The notes under the pieces: generated by a model
What the model saw: only the letters and a program-made list of their open reading frames with translations
Databases searched by the model: none
What the model was told of the DNA's origin: nothing
Translations under genes and position numbers: made by a program
In this document: piece by piece, positions 1 to 5,707 of the stretch
Layout: every line of letters begins with the position of its first letter
Numbering within the stretch: the first letter of the stretch is position 1
Assembly (NCBI GenBank): GCA_025927935.1
Contig: JAICKM010000461.1
Span: forward strand, 1-5,862
Direction of reading: 5' to 3'
DNA length: 5,862 nt
Source of the DNA: Chloroflexia bacterium
GTDB taxonomy: Bacteria; Chloroflexota; Chloroflexia; QHBQ01; JADMIH01

Positions 1-84
1 ACATGGGAACGGTTCGCCGCGTTGCGCTGTCGCGGCGCGGACATAGCCGGTTACCGCATCGCCCATTGCGCCATGAGTCGCTGA
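1..84 (+). CDS. 3' end of an unrecognised plus-strand gene (partial)
   Basis: Reading from base 1 in frame 1 gives 27 codons ending at a TGA at 82-84; the C-terminal residues are GYRIAHCAMSR. Most third codon positions are G or C, as in the real genes of this window. The next plus frame stops at 44-46, so frame 1 is the better candidate. The start lies outside the window. I recognise no family from so short a tail. If real, the gene converges on the minus-strand operon with only 12 bases between the stops, and I see no terminator hairpin there. A chance open frame is a serious alternative over this length. Confidence 0.4.
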   Translation, partial: TWERFAALRCRGADIAGYRIAHCAMSR

Positions 85-96
85 CGATTTATCGAA

Positions 97-1230
97 TCAA
101 TGAGTCTCAAATTCCACCGCGACCTTCGTATTCCAGAAGGCATTTAGCCGCTCGGCTTCAGCTTCAATACTTTGCTTGATTGAAGTCGCGGGTGACGCGA
201 ACATGCGCACCTTGACGATGGTTTGCGCGGACCCGGTCATATATTCCCAGACTCCTTGCATCCGCCCGTCGACCAGCACGACAGCCGAGATCCAGCCCTG
301 CGGGCGAAAGACCCGGCTCTTGTATGCCTGGGGCAGTAGGGGTTCGATATCGCGCCCCAGCCCCAACGTGTAGGCATCGAACAACGGCAGCAAGCGGACT
401 ACTCCCGGCAATTCGCCCTGTTGCATCGGCTCCAGGGTAGTCCGCAACGCATACGCGGACCACCCATCGACCTCGACGGCTTCCAGTTCGCCGGCTAGCG
501 CTCGGAAGAGCTTGCGGGCGGCGCCGATGCCCGCCCCGCCGCCCCACCAGCGGGCAAAGTCTTCCGGCGTCGCCGGGCCGTAAGCGCGCAGATACCGGCG
601 GGCGATCTCCCGCAGGGCCAGGTGGGGATCGACCGGCTGCCACTCGCCGATCCACGCGCTGGGCCGCACGAAGGTGACGTTCCGGCCCTGGTTTGGCCCG
701 AAACACAGGTCGCCGCGCCAGGCCGGCGATTTCCACAGCGACCCCCAGCTTGAGGCCAGCAACAGCCGGCCCAATTCGGGGGCGCCGATGTGCTCGGCCA
801 CCGCAGTCGCAAGTTGTTCGCGGGTCAGCGGTTCACTGCCCAGGATCTGAGGGACGGCGGCGATGAACGCGTCATATTGGGCGGGTGTAATGCCGTAATA
901 TGTGAAGTAATTTAACCAGTTGCGCGTCGCACTGATGCTGCGCGCGGCCACGTATAAGGGCAATTCGGCGGCGGGGAGCAGGTGTAAGGTGGCGCGCATG
1001 GCCCAGGTCTTCACCAGGGTCCGATCCTGCCAGAGCGCGGATTGCACGTCCCGCGGGGTCAGGCCATCGACGCGCGCCCAGAGCGCCAACTCAGCGGCAG
1101 ACATGACCTGGGCCTGGATACCCCCGGTGTGCGTCACGGCCTGGACGAGATCCCGGCGTGGCAAACGCGGTGACAGGCCATGTTGGGCCAAACGCCAGGC
1201 ATGTACCTGGGGCCAGGCCAATGCCTTCAA
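97..1230 (-). CDS. AlkZ-like winged-helix DNA glycosylase family protein (HTH_42)
   Basis: 377 residues, full length for the HTH_42 (PF06224, winged helix DNA-binding) family. The founding biochemical member, Streptomyces AlkZ, is a DNA glycosylase that unhooks azinomycin interstrand crosslinks using a Q-x-Q motif. Here that motif is intact as GGIQAQ, with Q39 and Q41. Other family blocks are visible: TWAMRATLHLLP (75-86), the YLRAYGPATPEDFARWWG winged-helix block (213-230), VRLLPLFDAYTLG (278-290) and VDGRMQGVWEY (320-330). There is no signal peptide or membrane segment, so it should be cytoplasmic. The start is TTG at 1230-1228. Its TTGA overlap with the methyltransferase stop, and the lack of a Shine-Dalgarno sequence, suggest translation by reinitiation. 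The N-terminus has the expected length for the family. Codons here are visibly more AT-rich than in the neighbouring genes, for example around residues 104-116, a weak hint of separate ancestry. Most family members have no tested substrate, so glycosylase activity is inferred from the motif. Confidence 0.88.
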   Translation of the reverse strand: MKALAWPQVHAWRLAQHGLSPRLPRRDLVQAVTHTGGIQAQVMSAAELALWARVDGLTPRDVQSALWQDRTLVKTWAMRATLHLLPAAELPLYVAARSISATRNWLNYFTYYGITPAQYDAFIAAVPQILGSEPLTREQLATAVAEHIGAPELGRLLLASSWGSLWKSPAWRGDLCFGPNQGRNVTFVRPSAWIGEWQPVDPHLALREIARRYLRAYGPATPEDFARWWGGGAGIGAARKLFRALAGELEAVEVDGWSAYALRTTLEPMQQGELPGVVRLLPLFDAYTLGLGRDIEPLLPQAYKSRVFRPQGWISAVVLVDGRMQGVWEYMTGSAQTIVKVRMFASPATSIKQSIEAEAERLNAFWNTKVAVEFETH

Positions 1231-1847
1231 TGGGCGGCGCTCGTGGGGGTGGCGACCAGGGCGACGACGGCACCGAACAGGTGGTGCTCGACTTGCTGCA
1301 CGTCGAAGCCGGCGGCGCGCAGCAGGTCGGGCGTGCGGCGGTTGAGGTAGCAGCCGACGAAGTGGTTGTTGATCGGGCTGGCGGCGTCGGCCAGCAAGCC
1401 GAGCACGGGATTGGGCGGGCGGATATGCTCCACGGCCAGCAGTTGCCCGTCAGGGCGCAACACGCGGCGGATCTCGGCGAACAACTGCGCCGGGCGCGGG
1501 ATGCCGCAGAGGCCGAGCGAGCTGACCACGGTGTCGAACGCCGCGTCGGGGAAGGGCAGGGTCTGGAAATCGAGCCGCCGCAACTCGACGGGGAAGGGCA
1601 AGGCCACCGCCTTGGGCCGGGCGCGGGCCAGCATCCCTTCGCTGACATCGACGGCGACCAGGCGGGTGAGGTCGGGCGGGTAGTGTGCGAAGGTGGCGCC
1701 GGTGCCCACGCCGAGTTCGAGCACCATGCCGCGCGCCCGGCGAAACAGCGCGGCGCGCATCCCTTCGAGGAACGCCCAGTGCGTCGTGTCGTCGTAGGTG
1801 CGGGCGACGCGATTGTAGATCTGCTCGACCCGGCTCCCCTCGGCCAT
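1227..1847 (-). CDS. Class I SAM-dependent methyltransferase, METTL7/UbiE-like
   Basis: 206 residues with a complete Rossmann-type methyltransferase core. Motif I is LELGVGTGA (43-51), the acidic SAM-ribose position is D67 in VAVDVSEGML, a LPFPDAAFDTVVSS block follows (97-110), and then RVLRPDGQLLAVEH (128-141). The later segment ending in GCYLNRRTPDLLRAAGF (165-181) resembles small phospholipid- or thiol-methylating enzymes of the METTL7/PmtA type more than small-molecule O-methyltransferases. The acceptor cannot be read from the sequence. No signal peptide is seen. A longer form from GTG at 1853 adds only two residues, and its start codon would sit inside the Shine-Dalgarno sequence, so I chose ATG at 1847. 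The gene lies 43 bases after the decarboxylase and overlaps the glycosylase gene by four bases, so the three are very likely one transcript. Confidence 0.92.
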   Translation of the reverse strand: MAEGSRVEQIYNRVARTYDDTTHWAFLEGMRAALFRRARGMVLELGVGTGATFAHYPPDLTRLVAVDVSEGMLARARPKAVALPFPVELRRLDFQTLPFPDAAFDTVVSSLGLCGIPRPAQLFAEIRRVLRPDGQLLAVEHIRPPNPVLGLLADAASPINNHFVGCYLNRRTPDLLRAAGFDVQQVEHHLFGAVVALVATPTSAAH

Positions 1848-1852
1848 GCCCA

Positions 1853-1858
1853 CCTCCC
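1853..1858 (-). promoter_or_regulatory. Ribosome binding site deciding the methyltransferase start
   Basis: The minus strand reads GGGAGG, five bases before the ATG at 1847. The alternative GTG at 1853-1851 overlaps this motif and would leave no spacer, so the ATG is preferred. Confidence 0.75.
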
Positions 1859-1866
1859 GCTGTCGC

Positions 1867-1890
1867 GCCGCGCCGGCTGCCCGGCGGGGC
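1867..1890 (-). repeat. Intercistronic hairpin between decarboxylase and methyltransferase genes
   Basis: CGCCGG (1871-1876) and CCGGCG (1881-1886) form a perfect 6-bp stem with a four-base loop. After one mismatch, three more pairs extend it to 1867-1890. It begins directly after the decarboxylase stop codon. There is no T-tract on either side, so it is not a clear intrinsic terminator. It could stabilise the 3' end of the decarboxylase message or reduce downstream expression. In GC-rich DNA a stem of this size can also occur by chance. Confidence 0.4.
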
Positions 1891-3369
1891 TTATCGCTCG
1901 CTCACCAACCGCGCGCCGGTGGTCTGCACGAGATCGACCAGCAGATCGATATCGGCTTGCCGGCTGCGCGGATTCACGATGCACGCGCGCAGCACGAAGC
2001 GATCCTCCAGCACGGTGCTCGACAGGAACGCCTGGCCGCCCAGTTGGATGTCCGCCAGCAGGGCCTTGTTCACCTCATTGAGCTGGTCGCCGTCCAGGGC
2101 GGGGGTGGCCGGACGGTAGCGGAAGCAGACGATGCTGAGGCCCGGCGGCGCGGCCAAGTCGAGGTCCGGCGCGGCCTGCACACGGGCGGCAAGATAGGCG
2201 GCCAGGTCGAGATCGCCGTCGATGGCGGCCTGGTAGCCCGCGCGGCCGTAGTAGCGTAGGGCCATCCAGACCTTGAGGGCGCGGAAGCCGCGCGTTTGCT
2301 GGAAGCCGTACTCGCTGAACCAGGGCAGACCGCCGGTGCCGGTGAGGCTGCCGTCGGTGCGCAGGTAGGGCGGGACCAGGCTGAAGGTGTCGCGCATGGC
2401 CGCGCCGTCGCGGACCAGCACTAGCCCGGCCTCCACCGGGATGTAGAGCCACTTGTGCGGGTCGAGCGCCAGGCTGTTGGCCAGCGCCAGCGGAGCCAGG
2501 GCAGGGTGATAGCGCTCGGTTAGCAGGGCGGGCGTGCCGTAGGCGCCATCCACATGCAGCCAGACCTCGTGCGCCCGGCAGACGGCGGCGATCTCGGCCA
2601 GCGGATCGATGGCCCCGGTGTTCACGGTGCCGGCGGTGGCGACCACGGCCATGGGCCGGTGCCCCGCCGCCTGATCGGCGCGGATCGCGGCGTCGAGATC
2701 GGCCACGCGCATGCGATAGCGCTCGTCCACGGGGATCGTGCGGATCTGGGCGCTGCCGATGCCGAGGAGTTCAACGGCTTTCCGCACGCAGCCGTGGCCC
2801 TCGCCGCTCATGTATACTGTCAGACGGGAGTCGCCGCCGGGCACGCCTTCCGCGCGCACTGCCTGTCCCAGCACACGCTGCCGGGCGATAGCCAGGGCCG
2901 TGAGCGTCGCCATGGAGCCGCCGCTGACCAGCAGGCCCATGGTCTCCGGCGGAAATCCGATCAGGTCGCGGAACCAGCCGATCACCTCGCGTTCCACGTA
3001 CACGGCGGCGTGGTTGCCGCCGGCGCAACTGGGATTCATAGCGGCGGCCAGCGCCTCGGCGAAAATGGCGGGCGGCGCGGGCGGCGAGTTGACCCAGCCC
3101 CAGAACCGGGGATGGCCGTTACCGAACGGGTAGGGGGCAATCTGGGCGGCGAAGTCGGTCAGGATGGCCGGCATGTCCGTGCCCTGCTCAGGGAGCGGGG
3201 TCGTGAGCAGGGTGTTGATCAGGGCGGGCGGGACGGGCTGGAAGACGGGGCGCTCCGGTAATTCGGTCAGGTAATCGGCGATGAGGTCCACGACCTGGTA
3301 GCCCACGCGCTTGACGTCATCCCGCGACCAGGCCCAGGGTGATGCGGCATCCGCGTCCTCAGTTTCCAT
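1891..3369 (-). CDS. PLP-dependent group II decarboxylase (aromatic-L-amino-acid decarboxylase-like)
   Basis: 492 residues, the usual length for the group II pyridoxal-dependent decarboxylases (PF00282), which convert an amino acid to an amine and CO2. The PLP Schiff-base lysine is K306 in LALDPHKWLYIP. D274 in LHVDGAYG should contact the pyridine nitrogen. H192 in GEGHGCVRKA matches the ring-stacking histidine of DOPA decarboxylase. LLVSGGSMATLTAL (146-159) is the phosphate-binding region. The C-terminal FVLRACIVNPR (458-468) matches the family small domain, and the N-terminal region has the expected VDLIADYL helix (27-34). The mobile catalytic loop reads PWFSEYGFQQTRGFR (349-363). No export signal is seen, so it should be cytoplasmic. 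The start is ATG at 3369, with AAAGGAG (3379-3385 on the minus strand) nine bases upstream. It is the first gene of the minus-strand operon. The substrate (tryptophan, tyrosine, DOPA, phenylalanine or another amino acid) cannot be assigned. Confidence 0.93.
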   Translation of the reverse strand: METEDADAASPWAWSRDDVKRVGYQVVDLIADYLTELPERPVFQPVPPALINTLLTTPLPEQGTDMPAILTDFAAQIAPYPFGNGHPRFWGWVNSPPAPPAIFAEALAAAMNPSCAGGNHAAVYVEREVIGWFRDLIGFPPETMGLLVSGGSMATLTALAIARQRVLGQAVRAEGVPGGDSRLTVYMSGEGHGCVRKAVELLGIGSAQIRTIPVDERYRMRVADLDAAIRADQAAGHRPMAVVATAGTVNTGAIDPLAEIAAVCRAHEVWLHVDGAYGTPALLTERYHPALAPLALANSLALDPHKWLYIPVEAGLVLVRDGAAMRDTFSLVPPYLRTDGSLTGTGGLPWFSEYGFQQTRGFRALKVWMALRYYGRAGYQAAIDGDLDLAAYLAARVQAAPDLDLAAPPGLSIVCFRYRPATPALDGDQLNEVNKALLADIQLGGQAFLSSTVLEDRFVLRACIVNPRSRQADIDLLVDLVQTTGARLVSER

Positions 3370-3665
3370 GTTGTGATGCTCCTTTCATTGAGCAGACGAT
3401 GCGCCGGCGGTGGCGCGGCGATGGTTGTGTTGGCGACCGGGTGAAAGACAGTGCGGTATCCCGCTTTAGCCTAGCGCGGATGCCCGGCGGCGGCCAATAT
3501 CATGGAGAACAAGATTCCGGGGAGAGGCTTGTGCGAGGTGCATAAAAGCGATATCCGGTGCGCCGGGTGCAGGCCCTGGCCGGGCTGCCGAAGGCTAGGA
3601 TCGGAAGGCCGGATCGTACACGTAATTTCGCTATAGGGCCGGCGTTAGTATGGCAGCGGCGAGTT

Positions 3666-3687
3666 CGCGCTAACAGGCGCGGTTTTT
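3666..3687 (+). terminator. Weak terminator-like hairpin upstream of the MpaB-like gene
   Basis: CGCGC (3666-3670) pairs perfectly with GCGCG (3677-3681) around a six-base loop. One G is followed by five T residues (3683-3687). Shape and orientation are those of a short plus-strand intrinsic terminator or leader attenuator. No plus-strand gene ends just before it, so its purpose is unclear and it may be chance. The stem is only five pairs, plus a possible U-G pair. Confidence 0.3.
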
Positions 3688-3745
3688 GCTCTTGTGTATG
3701 ATATGCGTGGCGCCGGGTAGGCAAGGAGCGCCGGTAGCACCGTCG

Positions 3746-3763
3746 GGGTGGCGCGGGCCACCC
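3746..3763 (+). repeat. Hairpin in the MpaB-like gene's 5' leader
   Basis: GGGTGGC (3746-3752) and GCCACCC (3757-3763) form a perfect 7-bp stem with a GCGG loop, about 60 bases before the start codon. No T-tract follows. It could shape the leader mRNA or be a protein-binding dyad. Confidence 0.35.
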
Positions 3764-3808
3764 GCGACGCGAATCATTGCGCATCCGGCCTGAGTTGCCG
3801 GGTGGCTA

Positions 3809-3815
3809 GAGGTGA
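3809..3815 (+). promoter_or_regulatory. Ribosome binding site deciding the MpaB-like gene start
   Basis: GAGGTGA is a seven-base match to the anti-Shine-Dalgarno complement, seven bases before ATG at 3823. It rules against a GTG start at 3748, which lacks such a site and would add 25 residues unlike the family. Confidence 0.8.
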
Positions 3816-3822
3816 GGCGACA

Positions 3823-4722
3823 ATGGTTGAGGGGCATATCCCGTGGAACAAGGCACCGGAGACGCGGGTGTGGAATCCTGCCGCGCCTGACGCGCCGCTG
3901 TTCCCGGCGGACAGCGTGTTGCGCCGGCTGGCGAGCGAGTCGGCGTTGATGTTGGGTGGGGGGCGGGCGCTGCTGTTGCAACTGGCGCACCCGCTGGTCG
4001 CAGCCGGAGTGGCGGCGCATAGCGGGTTCCGGCACGATCCGCTGTTACGCCTGGAGCGCACGATGGACCTGATGCTGGCGCTGGTGCTGGGCGATCAGCG
4101 GCAGGCGCGCGAGATGCTGCGCCGGTTCCACGCGGCCCATGTGCCGATCCACGGCGTCTTAGGGTCGGAAGCGGGCAAATTCGAGTCGGGCACGCCCTAT
4201 ACTGCGGCGGACCCGGCGCTGCGCTTGTGGGTGCTGGCGACGTTGATCGATACGACGCTGCTGGCCTATGAGCGGTTTGTGGCCCCGCTGGGGCCGGGCG
4301 ACCGGACGCGGTTCTACGCCGACTCGCTGGTTTTCGCCCGGCGCATGGGCCTGGGCGCCGGGGTGATGCCGCCAACGCTGGAGGCGTTCCAGGCGTATAT
4401 GGCCGGGATGCTGGACGGCGACACCCTGGTGGTGAACGCACAGGCGCGCGACCTCGCGCAGGCGGTGCTGCACCCGCAGGTGGGCCTGGTGCCGCGCACG
4501 GGGATCCGGGTGGCCGGCTTCGTGGCGGCGGGCCTGCTGCCGCCCCCTTTGCGCGCGGCCTATGGCCTGCCCTGGGATGCCCGGCGGCAGCGGGCGCTGG
4601 ATACGCTGAGCCGGACGCTGCGCACCGTCCACCCCATCTTGCCGCGGGCGATCCGGTTGATGCCGCAAGCGGGCGGGTCGGGCCTGGTCGATTGGGCGAT
4701 CCACAGCGGGCGACGGGCCTAA
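3823..4722 (+). CDS. MpaB/Lcp-family oxygenase (DUF2236)
   Basis: 299 residues, typical of the bacterial oxygenase MpaB family (PF09995, formerly DUF2236). This family includes the fungal mycophenolic-acid oxygenase MpaB and the haem-b rubber oxygenase Lcp. The diagnostic block LLLQLAHPLVAAGVAAHSGF (50-69) is present with H56 and H66, followed by R77 and T80 in LERTMD. AAHVPIHGV (104-112) with H106 and H110, and the Y-x-A-x-DP block YTAADPALRLWV (126-137), also fit. The helix after W136 reads VLATLIDTTLLAYERF, whereas many members I recall have a histidine (WVHAT) at residue 138. No signal peptide or clear membrane span is seen; the hydrophobic helices look like a soluble all-alpha fold. The start is ATG at 3823, set by a strong ribosome binding site. 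It is divergent from the decarboxylase operon and convergent with the flavodoxin gene, so it is probably monocistronic. The substrate is unknown. Confidence 0.88.
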   Translation: MVEGHIPWNKAPETRVWNPAAPDAPLFPADSVLRRLASESALMLGGGRALLLQLAHPLVAAGVAAHSGFRHDPLLRLERTMDLMLALVLGDQRQAREMLRRFHAAHVPIHGVLGSEAGKFESGTPYTAADPALRLWVLATLIDTTLLAYERFVAPLGPGDRTRFYADSLVFARRMGLGAGVMPPTLEAFQAYMAGMLDGDTLVVNAQARDLAQAVLHPQVGLVPRTGIRVAGFVAAGLLPPPLRAAYGLPWDARRQRALDTLSRTLRTVHPILPRAIRLMPQAGGSGLVDWAIHSGRRA

Positions 4723-4730
4723 CCCCCCGG

Positions 4731-4755
4731 CCCCCTTCCCGGAACGGGAAGGGGG
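4731..4755. terminator. GC hairpin between convergent genes, possible bidirectional terminator
   Basis: CCCCCTTCCCG (4731-4741) and CGGGAAGGGGG (4745-4755) form a perfect 11-bp stem around a GAA loop. It lies within the 74 bases separating the oxygenase stop (4722) and the flavodoxin stop (4797), where a shared terminator is expected. There is no T-tract on either strand, so it is not a textbook intrinsic terminator. Its simple C/T versus G/A arms also resemble the dispersed intergenic palindromes found in many GC-rich genomes. Confidence 0.55.
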
Positions 4756-4796
4756 AGAGGAACGTGTCGCGTGGTGGGATGGCGCCTGTTCGACGG

Positions 4797-5264
4797 CTAG
4801 GCGTGGACCGGGGCGGCCACGCGCACCGCGAGATCGCGGGTCCAGGCGCCGGCCCGTTCCAGTTCGCCATCCTCCAGTGGCCCCTCGCTGCCAGTCACGA
4901 AAAAGCTCTCCGCCGGCACCACCATGTGGCAGCCGTGCTGTTCCAGGCGCTTCGCCAGCGTGTGCGCGGCGGACCCGGTGAGCCAGGCCGGTTTGCGGAA
5001 GCGCGTGTCGAAGGTGACGGCGGCGGTGCTCTGCGCCGCGCCCCGCGGCAGGTTGGCGAGCCAGGCGGTCAGCGCGGGCGAGACGCCGTGGCCCTGGGTG
5101 GGGCCGCCCACGGCGAGCAGATCCACGCCGTCGAGCGTGACAGTTTCCGCCTCGGCAACCGGCACCAGCCGGACCACGCCATGCTCCAGCAGCACCCCTG
5201 CGACGGCCTGCGCGATCTGCGCGGTGTTGCCGAATTTGGAATCGTAAATCACCAGTGTGTTCAT
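4797..5264 (-). CDS. Flavodoxin-like FMN-binding protein
   Basis: 155 residues, the length of a short-chain flavodoxin-family domain. The FMN-phosphate loop is YDSKFGNTAQIA (7-18), with S9, G12, N13 and T14. The second flavin loop is AVGGPTQGHGVSP (51-63), and the third region starts FDTRF (85-89). The C-terminal block PAESFFVTGSEGPLEDGE (117-134) is typical of the stand-alone flavodoxin/NO-synthase-like family. It should be a cytoplasmic one- or two-electron carrier or FMN oxidoreductase; the partner is unknown. The start is ATG at 5264 with GAGG (5272-5275, minus strand) seven bases upstream. It converges on the oxygenase gene. A leader of roughly 150 bases with one strong hairpin precedes it, apparently from its own promoter near 5418-5426, and a small-RNA gene lies further upstream on the same strand. 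Confidence 0.9.
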   Translation of the reverse strand: MNTLVIYDSKFGNTAQIAQAVAGVLLEHGVVRLVPVAEAETVTLDGVDLLAVGGPTQGHGVSPALTAWLANLPRGAAQSTAAVTFDTRFRKPAWLTGSAAHTLAKRLEQHGCHMVVPAESFFVTGSEGPLEDGELERAGAWTRDLAVRVAAPVHA

Positions 5265-5388
5265 CTTGTTGCCTCACTGTTTCCTACCCGTTTGGGCCGC
5301 CAGGAAGGGGCGACCATGCACCAGGCGACGAAACCAGGGACCGGGGAGGGCGGATGGCGCTCCGGCCCGCACCCGTCACACAGGGTGG

Positions 5389-5405
5389 CCCGGCGTCGCG
5401 CCGGG
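5389..5405 (-). repeat. Hairpin in the flavodoxin gene's 5' leader
   Basis: CCCGGCG (5389-5395) and CGCCGGG (5399-5405) form a perfect 7-bp stem with a three-base loop, just downstream of the proposed transcription start and about 125 bases before the start codon. No T-tract follows on the minus strand. It may protect the 5' end of the message. Confidence 0.4.
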
Positions 5406-5417
5406 TCGCTCACCTTG

Positions 5418-5426
5418 ACTATAGCA
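5418..5426 (-). promoter_or_regulatory. Extended -10 promoter for the flavodoxin-like gene
   Basis: The minus strand reads TGCTATAGT: a TATAGT -10 hexamer preceded by the TGn extension. The -35 region is poor, as is common for extended -10 promoters. Transcription would begin near 5411 and give a leader of about 147 bases. Read-through from the upstream small-RNA promoter is an alternative source of the message. Confidence 0.4.
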
Positions 5427-5495
5427 CCGGCCAGGGGCATCTGCTGTTGCGGGATGTTAACCCCCGGATATGAATCGGCGGCAGGCACCGGGGGC

Positions 5496-5536
5496 AATAA
5501 AAGACCCCGGACAATCCTCGCGGATCCTCCGGGGTC
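5496..5536 (-). terminator. Strong intrinsic terminator with GNRA tetraloop
   Basis: On the minus strand GACCCCGGA (5536-5528) pairs perfectly with TCCGGGGTC (5511-5503). Inside, after one G-G mismatch, GATCC and GGATT pair (one G-U) around a GCGA tetraloop. The stem is followed at once by TTTTATT (5502-5496). Orientation is clear: the plus-strand flank is AAAG, with no T-tract. No protein gene ends just before it, so it most likely terminates the small RNA started at the 5708-5736 promoter. Confidence 0.8.
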
Positions 5537-5539
5537 AAA

Positions 5540-5561
5540 GTATTGAGCTAGCGCCCAATAC
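5540..5561 (-). repeat. Stable stem-loop inside the candidate small RNA
   Basis: On the minus strand GTATTGGGC pairs with GCTCAATAC, nine pairs including one G-U, around a GCTA tetraloop. It lies three bases before the terminator stem, so the RNA would end in two adjacent hairpins. Confidence 0.6.
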
Positions 5562-5707
5562 CGCCCGATTCGCTTCGCCGCCGGCGCAAATTCCGCGGTT
5601 TTAGGTGGCCCGCCAACCCTTCTTTTGCGCTTATGGGCGATTTGTTTCAGGCTTGTCCGAACGGCGCATTTCCGGTTGCCCAGCAACGGTGCCCTCGAAC
5701 TGAGTCT

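Larger units (their letters stand above)
3370..3822. other. Divergent intergenic control region between the decarboxylase and the MpaB-like gene
   Basis: 453 bases with no convincing gene; the short open frames here have unprotein-like composition and no ribosome binding sites. It must carry the promoters for both flanking genes. On the minus strand the best candidate is TTGGCC, an 18-base spacer and TAGGCT near 3500-3470, which is weak. On the plus strand TATGAT at 3697-3702 is a good -10 by itself but has no matching -35. Two hairpins, listed separately, lie between 3666 and 3763. The region is noticeably less GC-rich than the genes, as expected of regulatory DNA. Confidence 0.6.
5496..5701 (-). 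ncRNA. Candidate structured small RNA of unknown family
   Basis: About 205 nucleotides lie between a near-consensus promoter (-10 ending at 5708, likely start A5701 or G5700) and a strong intrinsic terminator ending at 5496. The interval has no convincing coding frame: the open frame through it is rich in R, P and S, runs past the terminator and lacks a ribosome binding site. Predicted local folds by eye: GTTGC/GCAAC with a TGG loop near 5686-5674; TGCGC/GCGCA enclosing a 33-base apical region; ATTTGC/GCGAAT extended by ACCGC/GCGGT (about 5600-5560); GTATTGGGC/GCTCAATAC with a GCTA loop (5561-5540); then the terminator stem. Size and promoter fit a stand-alone RNA such as a 6S-like RNA, but I see no end-to-end pairing with a central bubble. 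I also see no SRP, tmRNA or RNase P hallmark. A regulatory leader for the downstream flavodoxin gene is the main alternative. Confidence 0.6.

Noticed and set aside
1158..2081. Long plus-strand open frame opposite the methyltransferase and glycosylase genes
   Set aside because: It is antisense to two clear families and its composition (runs of R, A, G, H) is that of a GC-rich shadow frame; no ribosome binding site or domain.
3470..3506. TTGGCC-18-TAGGCT as the decarboxylase promoter
   Set aside because: The -10 matches the consensus at only three of six positions; too weak to annotate as a promoter.
3599..3615. Small GATC-ended hairpin in the divergent intergenic region
   Set aside because: The stem needs a bulge, has no T-tract and is of a size that is common by chance.
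3806..4870. Long minus-strand open frame opposite the MpaB-like gene
   Set aside because: Proline-, arginine- and alanine-rich low-complexity translation, antisense to a gene with clear family motifs.
5261..5307. Possible leader peptide (MVAPSWRPKRVGNSEATR) whose TGA overlaps the flavodoxin start codon
   Set aside because: The stop/start overlap is suggestive of coupling, but there is no Shine-Dalgarno sequence before its ATG, and the flavodoxin gene has its own good one.
5632..5670. Twelve-residue reading frame inside the small RNA (MRRSDKPETNRP)
   Set aside because: No properly spaced ribosome binding site and no run of a single amino acid as in attenuator peptides; expected by chance in 200 bases.
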